42,048 nt of DNA, from assembly GCA_015231175.1 (NCBI GenBank), contig JADGBZ010000023.1:1-42048 (forward strand), read 5' to 3'. Within the stretch, counting starts at the first letter, position 1, and the number at the start of each line of letters is the position of its first letter. This document shows, in pieces, positions 29,168 through 37,221 of this stretch. The notes beneath the pieces were generated by a model, which worked only from the letters and a program-made list of their open reading frames with translations, searched no databases and was not told the DNA's origin. Made by a program: the position numbers and the translations under genes. Source of the DNA: Magnetococcales bacterium. GTDB lineage: Bacteria; Pseudomonadota; Magnetococcia; Magnetococcales; DC0425bin3.

Positions 29168-29782
29168 TCAAAACTCACGCCGTCCGGCCAGAGCCTGGTA
29201 GAGGGTCGACTCATCAAGATACTCCAACTCGCCGCCCATGGGGAGACCGTAAGCGAGGCGGGTCACTTTTCCCACCAGGGGTTGGGCGATTTGCACGGCA
29301 TAGTGGGCCGTGGCTTCCCCCTCGACGGTCGGGTTGGTGGCGATGATCAGTTCACGGACAGGCCTTTGTTGAAGCCGTTGCGTCAGGGTTGCGAAATGCA
29401 AATCTTCGGGACCGACGCCATCCAGGGGTGACAGACGTCCCCCCAGGACATGGTACACGCCACGGAATGCCCCGGCTTTTTCCATGGCCAGGAGGTCCGA
29501 GGTCTCCTCCAGGAGGCAGAGCGTGTTCTGGTCACGTTGTTGATCGGCGCAGATCCAACACAGCTTCCCTTCTGCCAGATTGAAACAGACCGTACATGGG
29601 CGCACCTTATCCCGCAACCCCTCCAGGGCGAGGATCAGCAGGTCCATGTCACTTCGCTCCCGGCGCAACAGGTGCTGCACCATGCGCTGGGCCGATTTGC
29701 GGCCAACCCCGGGAAACCGGGAAAACATCTCCACTGCCTTCGCGACAGAGGGGAGTCCTGATTTGGTTTCACCGTCACGCAT
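29168..29782 (-). CDS. recR: recombination mediator protein RecR
   Basis: 204 residues, normal length. RecR works with RecF and RecO to load RecA on gapped DNA. The N-terminal HhH shows SRFPGVGRKSAQRMVQHLL; a zinc finger with CTVC and CWIC follows (residues about 62-77); the Toprim domain has GVYHVLGGRLSPLDGVGPED and NPTVEGEATAHY; and the C-terminal Walker-B-like part has VTRLAYGLPMGGELEYLD. It lies 17 bp after ybaB, in the conserved dnaX-ybaB-recR order. An AGGTGA ribosome site precedes the ATG at 29782. Confidence 0.97.
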   Translation of the reverse strand: MRDGETKSGLPSVAKAVEMFSRFPGVGRKSAQRMVQHLLRRERSDMDLLILALEGLRDKVRPCTVCFNLAEGKLCWICADQQRDQNTLCLLEETSDLLAMEKAGAFRGVYHVLGGRLSPLDGVGPEDLHFATLTQRLQQRPVRELIIATNPTVEGEATAHYAVQIAQPLVGKVTRLAYGLPMGGELEYLDESTLYQALAGRREF

Positions 29783-29799
29783 TTTTTTGTCACCTGGGA

Positions 29800-30144
29800 T
29801 CAGGGCATCTTCAAACCGGGGATGTTCAACCCGCCTGTCACCTGCGACAACTGTTGCTGGGTGATCTCCAGCAGGCGGCGTTGGGCATCGTTGAAGGCAG
29901 CCGCCACCAGATCCTCCAACATCTCCACATCCTCCGGCTGCATCAATTTGGGGTCGATACGCACCTTCAGCAGCTCTTGCTTGCCATTCATGGTGATGAC
30001 CACCAAGCCGCCACCGGCGTTACCTGTCACGGACACAGCGGACAACTCTTCCTGCATTTTGGCCATGCGCTCCTGCATTTGCTGCGCCTGTTTGAGAATA
30101 TTGCCTATATTTTTCACACTTGCCTCACTTTCAGCCTGATTCAT
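29800..30144 (-). CDS. YbaB/EbfC-family nucleoid-associated protein
   Basis: 114 residues from the ATG at 30144; a GTG at 30117 with a GAGG ribosome site 5 bp upstream would give 105 residues, closer to the usual 105-110, and may be the true start. Motifs are LKQAQQMQERMAKMQEEL and the beta strands around GGGLVVITMNGKQELLKVRI, ending with GLNIPGLKMP. The dimer binds DNA and affects nucleoid structure; its position between dnaX and recR is conserved across bacteria. Here the dnaX-ybaB gap is expanded to over 330 bp by repeat sequence. Confidence 0.93.
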   Translation of the reverse strand: MNQAESEASVKNIGNILKQAQQMQERMAKMQEELSAVSVTGNAGGGLVVITMNGKQELLKVRIDPKLMQPEDVEMLEDLVAAAFNDAQRRLLEITQQQLSQVTGGLNIPGLKMP

Positions 30145-30240
30145 TCATGGTCATGGGCATACCAGCCATGCCCCTTTGGCAAGAGCTCCCGCTGGCCGCG
30201 CACCGTATGCCCCAAAAAAGGGTCCAGCATGGTGATGATT

Positions 30241-30467
30241 CGGCACCCTTTCAAGAAAAGCCAGTGGCTCAACCGACATGATTTGAAGTGTTCACTTTTC
30301 GTGATTACTCCGCACTCTTTCAAGAAAAGCTTGGAAATGAAAGCCTTTGTCAGGGCTTCGCCCCGAACCTCACCAGGGCGCTGCCCTGGACCCGCCAGGG
30401 AGCCAGCCCCCTGGACCCCGATTCATGGCTTGCCTGCACATCAAATCAACATGGTTGAGCCACTAGG
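30241..30467 (+). mobile_element. composite hairpin repeat bounded by imperfect terminal inverted repeats (MITE-like)
   Basis: A short fragment of the repeat edge (GGCACCCTTTCAAGAAAAGC, 30242-30261) is interrupted by AGTGGCTCAACCGACATGAT and following bases, after which a second CTTTCAAGAAAAGC (30317) opens a full repeat copy with the CCAGGGC-GCT-GCCCTGG stem. The right end, GGTTGAGCCACTAGG at 30453-30467, is the inverse of the left 30261-30274. The similarity extends inward (CATGATTTGAAGTG against TTGATTTGATGTG), giving imperfect ends of about 30 bp. No transposase is encoded. It sits between ybaB and dnaX and fills most of 30145-30481. Confidence 0.75.
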
Positions 30468-30481
30468 ACATGAAAGCCCGA

Positions 30482-32257
30482 TTACGAAAGCCTTGTCGGA
30501 CGGTTCTCCAGGGGTTCCACCGCCACGACCCTGGCTTGAAACATCTGTGTCAGGCGTTGAATGATCGGGTGCTCCTGGATCTCCTCTTGCAAACTGCGTT
30601 GACACTCTTGCACCTGTCGCACCTGTCCTTCCTGCCAACTCTCCGGACGGGGGGCTGAGGAGGCATCCTCTACGCATATCCGGGTACCGGCAAACCCTTG
30701 TTGCAACAAAAATTCCGTCAACATTTGTTGCAGCCGTGCGGCTGGTCCAAAGCAGTCATTGGTCAACCGCAACCGGATGGCTTCCGGCATGCCACCTGTG
30801 CCGGGAAGAAATTCCAGGCAGGCCACCTGATTGCCCAGTTTGCGCGCCAGGGATGGTGATTTGCGCATGACCAGGGGCAGAAAATCGTCCCAGGAAACAA
30901 GGGATCGCTGGCTTCCGGTCGGGTTTTGTTCGGGGTGTAGCACTGGCAGCGACGCAGCGGTGGGGGTCGGTTCCTGGTCAAAGTATGAATTGGGATCAAC
31001 GGGTGAAGTGGCAGCCTCGGGAGTTGGCGACGGTGTGGCGTGGGAAGAGAGTGGGGTCTTCGCAGGTTTTGCCGACACGGCCTTGTTGCCGGAATTTTCC
31101 GCACTGCCGTCGCCGGCCAACTGGAGAATCAATTTCCGCAAATCCGGGATTTGCCGCAGATAGGTGACGCGCAACAGAAGCATCTCCAGGGCCTGGTAGG
31201 GGGCGTCGGAGACTACGAGATCGCTGCGGCCTCGCAACAAAATTTGGTAGAGCATCTGGAGGTGCTCCATAGGCAACGGATCGAGAAAGGGGAGGCTTGG
31301 CTCGGCACTCTGTAAGGTTTGATGTGCGCCTTCCTTGCGTTTTTCTCCAGCATGCCGACGCAGCACCTGCCCGCGTGTTGCCTGGTGCAGCAGGGCCAAC
31401 AAATCGTTGACCAGGATTTCCGGCTCCATGCCCCCGGCAAAAAAAGTTTGGACGGAGGCCAAAACCCGCTCCCCCGCGCCGGTCGTGATGGCTTCCAGGA
31501 GGCCGATTACGGCATCCTGGTCTGTCAGACCCAGCAGGAGGCGCACGTTGTCGTATGCGACCGCACCCTGGCCATGGGAGATGGCCTGGTCCAAAATGGA
31601 CAGGGCATCCCGTACCGAGCCGTCGGCAGCCTGGACCACGGCGGCCAAACCGCGTGTATCCCAGGTGACGTTCTCTTTGGCCAACAGGTCGGAGAGATGA
31701 TCCGTCATCTGTTCGCGGGAGATTCGTTTCAGGTCGTAGCGCTGGCACCGGCTCAGGATTGTTGCGGGAATACGTCGGGGTTCTGTTGTGGCAAAAATGA
31801 ATTTGACATGCCCGGGGGGTTCTTCCAACGTCTTCAACAGGGCGTTGAAAGATTGGGCGGAGAGCATGTGGACTTCGTCCAGGATGTAAACCTTGAAACG
31901 GGCGGAGGAGGGGGTGTAACGCACCATCTCCAGGACTTCCCGCATCTGGTCCACCTTGGTGCGGGACGCGGCGTCGATCTCCAGGACATCAGGATGGATG
32001 CCGGCGCGGATCTCCAGGCAGGAGTCGCATGTGCCACAGGGCGCGGGCGTAGGGCCGGTCTGGCAGTTGAGGCTCATGGCCAGAATGCGCGCCACTGTGG
32101 TCTTGCCCACCCCACGGATGCCCGTAAACAGGAAAGCATGGGCCAACCGGCCACTCTCCAGGGCATTTCTCAGGGAACGGGTGACATGTTCCTGTCCGAT
32201 CAGGGCGTCAAAACCCTGGGGGCGCCATTTGCGCGCCAAGACCTGATAGGCAGACAT
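30482..32257 (-). CDS. dnaX: DNA polymerase III subunit gamma/tau
   Basis: 591 residues from ATG 32257 (MSAYQVLARKWRPQGFDALI); the frame runs 40 codons further upstream but that part overlaps the SRP RNA leader. It is the clamp-loader motor that links the replicative polymerase cores. Visible are Walker A TGIRGVGKTTVARILA, the zinc module with CGTCDSC, Walker B ILDEVHMLSAQSFNALLKTL, sensor 1 FATTEPRRIPATILSRCQRY, and sensor 2 around DGSVRDALSILDQ. The C-terminal third (Pro/Ser/Thr-rich linker followed by a DUF-like tail) corresponds to tau domains IV-V. I see no convincing slippery heptamer for a frameshifted gamma form. It follows the SRP RNA gene. Confidence 0.96.
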   Translation of the reverse strand: MSAYQVLARKWRPQGFDALIGQEHVTRSLRNALESGRLAHAFLFTGIRGVGKTTVARILAMSLNCQTGPTPAPCGTCDSCLEIRAGIHPDVLEIDAASRTKVDQMREVLEMVRYTPSSARFKVYILDEVHMLSAQSFNALLKTLEEPPGHVKFIFATTEPRRIPATILSRCQRYDLKRISREQMTDHLSDLLAKENVTWDTRGLAAVVQAADGSVRDALSILDQAISHGQGAVAYDNVRLLLGLTDQDAVIGLLEAITTGAGERVLASVQTFFAGGMEPEILVNDLLALLHQATRGQVLRRHAGEKRKEGAHQTLQSAEPSLPFLDPLPMEHLQMLYQILLRGRSDLVVSDAPYQALEMLLLRVTYLRQIPDLRKLILQLAGDGSAENSGNKAVSAKPAKTPLSSHATPSPTPEAATSPVDPNSYFDQEPTPTAASLPVLHPEQNPTGSQRSLVSWDDFLPLVMRKSPSLARKLGNQVACLEFLPGTGGMPEAIRLRLTNDCFGPAARLQQMLTEFLLQQGFAGTRICVEDASSAPRPESWQEGQVRQVQECQRSLQEEIQEHPIIQRLTQMFQARVVAVEPLENRPTRLS

Positions 32258-32343
32258 TGAACCGGCTTCGCAGTGGCCGATTGGAACCGGCCAAGTGGAG
32301 GGAAAAATTTCGCTACAGGCAAGGGGGAAGCAGAAATGACAAA

Positions 32344-32461
<118 letters not shown>

Positions 32462-32568
32462 ACTGTCCCGACACCCAGCAATAAAATGTGCTGAAACACA
32501 ACAAAAAAAAGACATCTCAACCCCGCCCTTGATGACACACCGGGTGGTCTTTCGTCAAATTATTTTTT

Positions 32569-32620
32569 GTAACTATTCACCATCCGGCCACGTATCGGGA
32601 TCCAGGGGGCTCACTCCCTG
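32569..32620 (-). repeat. partial copy of the interspersed hairpin repeat
   Basis: GTAACTATTCACC followed by the CCGGCCACG and GATCCAGGGGGCTC segments matches the distal end of the copies at 6307 and 24867; the rest is missing. It lies just after the stop codon of the MFS transporter gene. The remainder of the gap 32462-32623 should carry the SRP RNA promoter, but I could not assign one confidently. Confidence 0.85.
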
Positions 32621-32623
32621 TTT

Positions 32624-33820
32624 TCAACTCTGCCCTTTTCCCCACAGCAGAAACCAGAGGGTGCCAACGAGCCCAAAAGCAGCGGCGGTCAGAAAATTCA
32701 CCTGCGGTCCCAGCTCCCAGAGAAATGCCCCGCTTAGTGCCCCCAGGGAAACCACCATGTCCCGCACCAGATAATAAGCTCCGAACGCTGCTGCACGATG
32801 GTCCGGTGGGGCAAGGTCAAGAATCAGAGCTTTTCGGGTCGGTTCTCCAAACTCCTTCAAGCCGCGCAGAACAAAGGCTCCCGCCAGCATGGTGAACGAG
32901 TGTGTCGCCAGCAATACCAGGGGGAAAAGGGTGAAAAGGGCGAACGTGACCAGCACGAAGGGTTTTTTCTCTGCGCGATCCGCAAGAAAGGCAACAGGCA
33001 GATAGATCAGGATCGCCGTGGCCATTTCGATGGTGGTCAACAGGCCAAATTCTGCGCCGGAGATCGGGTTGGCCATGGTCTTCATGCACCAGACCACCAC
33101 AAACGCCTGGGGGATTTGTTCGCAAAAACGCACCAGGATGTCGGAAACCAGCAACCGGCGCATGGCGGGTGTGATCAGGGCCAGCAGCCGACCCAGAGAG
33201 TGGGGGGGGCTCTCCGCCTGGGTTGGCCGATCATCGGGAATAAGGCGCTGCTGGGCAATCAACCCAACGATGGCCATGATCAAGGCGATGGTAAAGGAGA
33301 TGCGGATGCCGGCAACCTCACCCAACCGGTCGATGCACATGCCGCCGATCATCGGTCCCAGGGCCATGGGGATGCGTTTGACCAACGCATGCATGGTCAC
33401 GCCCATGGTGCGCTTGTTGCTGGGCAACACCTTGGCGATCAATCCCATGCTGGCTGGCAGGGAGAGGGAGCTCCAGGCCAGAAACAGCACCGCCCCCGCC
33501 AGGACCGCCTCCCAACGGGGAACGAGAATCACGAGCAGATACCCGGCCATGGCCGTCAGGTTGATGAACAACAAGCTGCGACGCATGCCAAACCGTTCGG
33601 CCAGATAGCCGCCGGGAAGGGAGTAGAGGGCGGAAAGCAGATTGTCCATCGCTCCCAGCAGGCCAACCACCAGGGAACCGCCCCCCAGGGCCAACAGATA
33701 GATTGGCAGAAAGCGTTCCGCCAACCGTTCCCCCATGCCGACCAACATCACAAGAAGCAACAAACCCGCTGTTTCGCGCCGCATGGCCAGAAAATCAAGC
33801 AGACGCATGGTTCGGGTCAT
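32624..33820 (-). CDS. MFS transporter, drug/metabolite efflux type
   Basis: 398 residues with about 12 hydrophobic segments, the usual size for a major facilitator. An N-terminal helix (GLLLLVMLVGMGERLAERFL) is followed by the loop-2/3 motif YLAERFGMRRSLLFI, the MFS motif A type, and in the second half by FLADRAEKKPFVLVTF, its pseudo-repeat. FVLRGLKEFGEPTRKALILD is a further conserved-looking stretch typical of predicted drug-resistance permeases. The substrate cannot be told. AAGGA lies 8 bp upstream of ATG 33820. Its neighbours upstream, a ChrB-type domain protein and a small unknown, are separated by 100 bp containing a repeat scrap; co-regulation is possible but unproven. Confidence 0.88.
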   Translation of the reverse strand: MTRTMRLLDFLAMRRETAGLLLLVMLVGMGERLAERFLPIYLLALGGGSLVVGLLGAMDNLLSALYSLPGGYLAERFGMRRSLLFINLTAMAGYLLVILVPRWEAVLAGAVLFLAWSSLSLPASMGLIAKVLPSNKRTMGVTMHALVKRIPMALGPMIGGMCIDRLGEVAGIRISFTIALIMAIVGLIAQQRLIPDDRPTQAESPPHSLGRLLALITPAMRRLLVSDILVRFCEQIPQAFVVVWCMKTMANPISGAEFGLLTTIEMATAILIYLPVAFLADRAEKKPFVLVTFALFTLFPLVLLATHSFTMLAGAFVLRGLKEFGEPTRKALILDLAPPDHRAAAFGAYYLVRDMVVSLGALSGAFLWELGPQVNFLTAAAFGLVGTLWFLLWGKGQS

Positions 33821-33891
33821 CGGCGTATCCTTTTCGGTGCCCGGGAAACGGTTGTTTTATGCTGTGGCCATATCACCGCTTGGCGACAAAA

Positions 33892-33908
33892 CGGGGTCCA
33901 GGGGGCTG
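33892..33908 (-). repeat. short scrap of the interspersed repeat
   Basis: CGGGGTCCAGGGGGCTG matches the third hairpin edge of the repeat (compare 24895-24911). Only 17 bp remain, between the MFS start and the ChrB-domain stop. It may be a deletion relic. Confidence 0.6.
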
Positions 33909-33924
33909 AACAGTCACCTTTTTC

Positions 33925-34359
33925 TTATGGACCTTTGGCCGTATCCAGGGCACACCAGGCATAGAGGGCGTCGTAAAGTTCAAATTGCCGGGCGATATTT
34001 TCCCGATCATCCGGAAAACGCAATCCATAACCCGTGGCGATGGCTTCCAGACCACGGGCCAAAGGGTCTTTATCGTAACGATGGGTATCGGCGCCATTGA
34101 CCACTTGCGCCAAACGCAGCAAGGCTTTGTCGGTGAGCTGATAGGCGCGGATCAAGACATCGAAGGTACAAAGATCGCCATCATGATCGTACATGGCTCC
34201 GGGTGAGTCGTAGGAGATGGCTCCTTCCTTGGCCGCCTCCTCCAACACCCGGCTCTTGGAGACGAACAGAAACTCGGCCTCCGAGTCGATGAAACGGGCA
34301 ATCAACCAGGGGCAGGCAACCCGATCGACATGTACATGGGAACGTGTCATCCATTTCAT
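33925..34359 (-). CDS. stand-alone ChrB C-terminal-domain protein (chromate resistance-associated)
   Basis: 144 residues corresponding to the C-terminal domain of ChrB: MKWMTRSHVHVDRVACPWLI, ARFIDSEAEFLFV, then GAMYDHDGDLCTFDVLIRAY and VVNGADTHRYDKDPLARGLE. In ChrB this domain goes with chromate-induced control of the chrA efflux gene; stand-alone copies exist and their exact role is not clear. The conserved His/Cys/Asp residues suggest metal or oxyanion binding. Its ATG overlaps the stop of the upstream small gene (TGATG), so the two are translated together. There is no chrA in the window; an MFS gene follows 104 bp downstream. Confidence 0.85.
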   Translation of the reverse strand: MKWMTRSHVHVDRVACPWLIARFIDSEAEFLFVSKSRVLEEAAKEGAISYDSPGAMYDHDGDLCTFDVLIRAYQLTDKALLRLAQVVNGADTHRYDKDPLARGLEAIATGYGLRFPDDRENIARQFELYDALYAWCALDTAKGP

Positions 34360-34667
34360 CAGGGTGCATCCCGGGTGGCGGAGTTTTGGAAGCAGCCGAA
34401 ATAGCGAAGGTTGTCTTCGGTTGTCTTGCGCATGTCGTCCAACAAATGGTTGAAACGGGCCTCCACATCATCTTGAAGATGGTAGAGATACTCCCTCGCC
34501 CCCTCTTCACCATATTTTTCCGACCACATTTTGGCATATTCCAACACTTTGCCCAGGTCATGGCGCTCATATTTTTTGTCCGGTTCGTCGATCCATTGAT
34601 GAATATCCCGGTACTCCTTGCCCGTTCTGGCCAGGCTGCGTTGATAATGCACTTCCGGTTTCGACAT
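34359..34667 (-). CDS. small conserved-looking protein coupled to the ChrB-domain gene
   Basis: 102 residues from ATG 34667, with GGAGA 5-7 bp upstream. It is hydrophilic and helical; notable stretches are YRDIHQWIDEPDKKYERHDL, EYAKMWSEKYGEEGAREYLY and HLQDDVEARFNHLLDDMRKT. The H-x-W-x-D beginning somewhat recalls small DUF6915-type proteins, but I am not confident. Its stop overlaps the start of the ChrB-domain gene by one base, so it is the first gene of that two-gene unit. No membrane segment, no recognisable catalytic motif. Confidence 0.7.
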   Translation of the reverse strand: MSKPEVHYQRSLARTGKEYRDIHQWIDEPDKKYERHDLGKVLEYAKMWSEKYGEEGAREYLYHLQDDVEARFNHLLDDMRKTTEDNLRYFGCFQNSATRDAP

Positions 34668-34939
34668 GGCTTTCTCCATGGGGTTGGGTCAGGAAACAGC
34701 GTGCCTTTCCTGGTAAAATTTGCGGAGCGATGCCTCAACTGAGGAGTTGCAACAAGAACAATATCTTGCTGCATCAACGAACAATCCTGACCGCGCACTC
34801 TACTACCTTGTGGAGCATATTGCAAAATCGGCTAACCGGCGGAAAACAAGCCGGTGGCTTCCGACAGGCACAATTCCGAGGACAGCATGCCAAACTCTAT
34901 GCCCAGTTGGCCCAGGTTTGCATGGCTTTTTCGCTCCAT

Positions 34940-35080
34940 TGAGCCAACCACTTCCCTCCCAGTACAAGATTTTGGCCTTGTCTCTGTGGTGGTTGCGAAA
35001 AACAAACGGGTTGTCATCAAAGGGATTCAATCCCAACTCTGCTTCCACCAAAAGAGTTTGAATATGGCGCGATTTGGCTT
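34940..35080 (-). pseudogene. IS66-family Orf2 (TnpB) remnant
   Basis: The minus-strand frame encodes VEAELGLNPFDDNPFVFRNH followed by HRDKAKILYWEGSG, the diagnostic core of the IS66 accessory protein TnpB. Beyond EGSG the similarity ends abruptly, and the usual FWLWYKRLEKG continuation is missing; upstream the N-terminus is also lost. No IS66 transposase or inverted repeats remain nearby. The rest of 34668-35398 holds no intact gene. Confidence 0.75.
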
Positions 35081-35123
35081 GGTGGCCTGACAATCATTTA
35101 GACACAAACGACTGAAAGCGCAG

Positions 35124-35200
35124 TCATTCCATCACTCTCCAAGAGTGGTCCGTCAACCCGGCCACCATGGCAGGCGTTCGGTGGCGATGGCGCCGCCCCG
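35124..35200 (-). pseudogene. C-terminal scrap of a second transposase
   Basis: The minus-strand frame ends RRHRHRTPAMVAGLTDHSWR and then VME before a stop. The RTPAMxAGLTDHxW motif is common at the very end of several DDE transposases. Only about 25 codons are recognisable and the family cannot be named. Together with the IS66 scrap it marks this stretch as an insertion-sequence graveyard beside a tRNA gene. Confidence 0.4.
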
Positions 35201-35398
35201 AAAACGGGTTCGCACCTGGCACGCAGGTTCGCACCCAACCAATCCCCGCCATTTTTGCACAACGTCCTGCGAAAACCGGACGGAACTCAAGGCGCACCTT
35301 CCGTTCGCAGATCATGTTCTCAAGGATCGAGCGCTTTCTTGACTTGACGGGAAAGAACGTGATTTGACGGGAAAAAAAACATGGCCGGGAACAGAAAA

Positions 35399-35488
35399 TG
35401 GCGGAGGAGCAGGGATTCGAACCCTGGGTGAAGTTGCCCCCACAACGGTTTTCGAGACCGCCCCGTTCGACCGCTCTGGCACTCCTCC
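35399..35488 (-). tRNA. tRNA-Ser (anticodon CGA), CCA encoded
   Basis: On the minus strand the acceptor stem GGAGGAG/CTCCTCC encloses a D-arm, an anticodon loop CTCGAAA (anticodon CGA, reading UCG), the long variable arm expected for serine (GTGGGGGCAACTTCAC region) and a T-arm with GGTTCGAATCC. Discriminator G and CCA are encoded, giving 90 bases. A weak promoter-like pair (TTGCCT-17-TAGAGT) lies about 25 bp upstream. Confidence 0.95.
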
Positions 35489-35570
35489 GGGAAAATCGCC
35501 ACAATCCGGGTAACTCTAGACGAAGCTTTCCGAACAGGCAAGAACTTGTCGATGGTGCGCCGTCGTGCCA

Positions 35571-35598
35571 TTGGTTCCCCGTCGGAATTGTGTTAAAT
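35571..35598 (+). promoter_or_regulatory. possible promoter of the gpmI operon
   Basis: TTGGTT (35571-35576) and TTAAAT (35593-35598) with a 16-bp spacer, 50 bp before the gpmI start. A moderate match only. Confidence 0.35.
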
Positions 35599-35647
35599 TC
35601 TCCGCCTGATTTTTTTTGCAACCCTGCTGCCGATAGAGAAATGGATC

Positions 35648-37192
35648 ATGAGACCAAAACCGATGGTACTGGTGGTGCTGGATGGCTGGGGCTTCCGAAG
35701 CGAAACGGCAAACAATGCGATTCATGCAGCACGGACGCCCCATTTTGACCACTGGATGCAAAGCCGCCCACATGCGTTGGTGGAGACATCAGCCGGACAT
35801 GTGGGACTGCCAGACGGGCAAATGGGCAATTCGGAGGTGGGCCACATGAACCTGGGAGCGGGCCGAATCGTCTACCAGGAGTTGACCCGGATCAGCCTGG
35901 CCGTCAGGGAGAAAACATTCCACAAAAATCCGGCGCTGGTGGAAGGGATCGCCAAAGCCGTCGCGGTCGGGGGCGCCGTCCATATCTTGGGTCTGCTCTC
36001 CCCCGGGGGGGTCCACTCCCACACGGATCACATGCTGGCCGCAGTGCAGACTGCCAAAGAGAATGGCGCAAAAAAAATATTCGTCCATGGCTTCCTGGAC
36101 GGCAGGGATACCCCTCCGCGCTCCGCCGTGGAGTTTGTGGCTGACTTCGAGAAGGGTTTGCAGGCCATCGGCGCCGGACGCATCGCCACAATATGCGGTC
36201 GCTATTACGTCATGGATCGCGACAAACGCTGGGAACGGGTGGTCCAGGCCTACGATATGTTGACCCAAGGCAAGGGCTTTACCGCCCCGAACGGGTTGGC
36301 AGCCGTCAAGGCCGGTTACGAACGGGGTGAGGATGACGAATTCGTCAAACCAACCGTGATCCTGGAAAATGGCGCCGCACTGGGAACCGTCCAGGATGGA
36401 GATACCATCCTGATGCTGAATTTCCGTGCGGACCGGGTACGAGAGATCAGCCATGTTTTTACGGATCCCACCGAAGGGCCCACGGCGTTCAAGGGTTTTC
36501 CGCGCGAACGCCTGCCGCGTCTGGCCGCCTTCGTCACCTTGACCCTCTACGACGAATCCTTGCAAAACGTTGCCGTCGCCTTTCCCCCGGAACGCCTGAC
36601 CGAGCTGTTGGGACAAGAGATTTCGCGGCATGGGCTGAAACAGTTGCGCGCCGCCGAGACCGAGAAATATGCCCACGTCACCTACTTTTTCAACGGCGGC
36701 GAGGAGGCGCCCTTCCCGGGCGAGGATCGGCTGCTCATTCCGTCACCCCGTGTCGCGACCTACGACTTGCAACCGGAAATGTCGGCAGCCCAGTTGACCG
36801 ATGCCGTGTTGGAGCGCATGCAAGGCGGCCAGTTCGATCTGGTCGTGGTCAACTATGCCAACCCGGACATGGTCGGACATACCGGCAAGTTTGATGCCGC
36901 TGTCAAGGCGATCGAAACCGTCGATCAGTGCCTGGGGCGGCTGGCCACAGCTGTCCTGGCCTCTGGTGGTGAAATGCTGATCACGGCAGATCATGGCAAC
37001 GCCGACCAGATGGTTGATGAAAACAACCAACCCCATACCGCTCATACCAACAATCCGGCGCCCTTGATCTACCTGGGACGCAAAGCAACCCTCAGCAATG
37101 GCGCCTTGTGTGATGTTGCACCCACCCTGTTGCGGCTCATGGGGTTGCCGCAACCGGCTGCCATGACCGGGCATCCCCTGGTTACCTTGTAA
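35648..37192 (+). CDS. gpmI: 2,3-bisphosphoglycerate-independent phosphoglycerate mutase
   Basis: 514 residues, full length for the Mn2+-dependent iPGM. It interconverts 3- and 2-phosphoglycerate, the step before enolase. The alkaline-phosphatase-fold active site is visible: Asp12 in [10 protein letters not shown], the phosphorylated Ser62 in [80 protein letters not shown] and [11 protein letters not shown]. The gene opens the gpmI-envC-ctpA-deacetylase cluster, an order also found in E. coli (gpmM-envC-yibQ). Confidence 0.97.
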   Translation: MRPKPMVLVVLDGWGFRSETANNAIHAARTPHFDHWMQSRPHALVETSAGHVGLPDGQMGNSEVGHMNLGAGRIVYQELTRISLAVREKTFHKNPALVEGIAKAVAVGGAVHILGLLSPGGVHSHTDHMLAAVQTAKENGAKKIFVHGFLDGRDTPPRSAVEFVADFEKGLQAIGAGRIATICGRYYVMDRDKRWERVVQAYDMLTQGKGFTAPNGLAAVKAGYERGEDDEFVKPTVILENGAALGTVQDGDTILMLNFRADRVREISHVFTDPTEGPTAFKGFPRERLPRLAAFVTLTLYDESLQNVAVAFPPERLTELLGQEISRHGLKQLRAAETEKYAHVTYFFNGGEEAPFPGEDRLLIPSPRVATYDLQPEMSAAQLTDAVLERMQGGQFDLVVVNYANPDMVGHTGKFDAAVKAIETVDQCLGRLATAVLASGGEMLITADHGNADQMVDENNQPHTAHTNNPAPLIYLGRKATLSNGALCDVAPTLLRLMGLPQPAAMTGHPLVTL

Positions 37193-37221
37193 CGTGGGAA
37201 CGCCCCCAGACTGAAACAGCC

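Noticed and set aside
28160-29431. 423-codon plus-strand open frame
   Set aside because: Mostly antisense to the PFOR alpha-gamma gene and recR, both of which are certain.
31310-31350. Programmed frameshift site in dnaX
   Set aside because: The only A-rich run (GAGAAAAACGC) lacks a proper slippery heptamer and downstream structure.
32798-33964. 388-codon plus-strand open frame
   Set aside because: Antisense to the MFS gene; product is Gln/Gly/His-rich with no membrane segments or motifs.
34720-35061. 113-codon plus-strand open frame
   Set aside because: It is antisense to the IS66 TnpB remnant and has no ribosome site or recognisable features.
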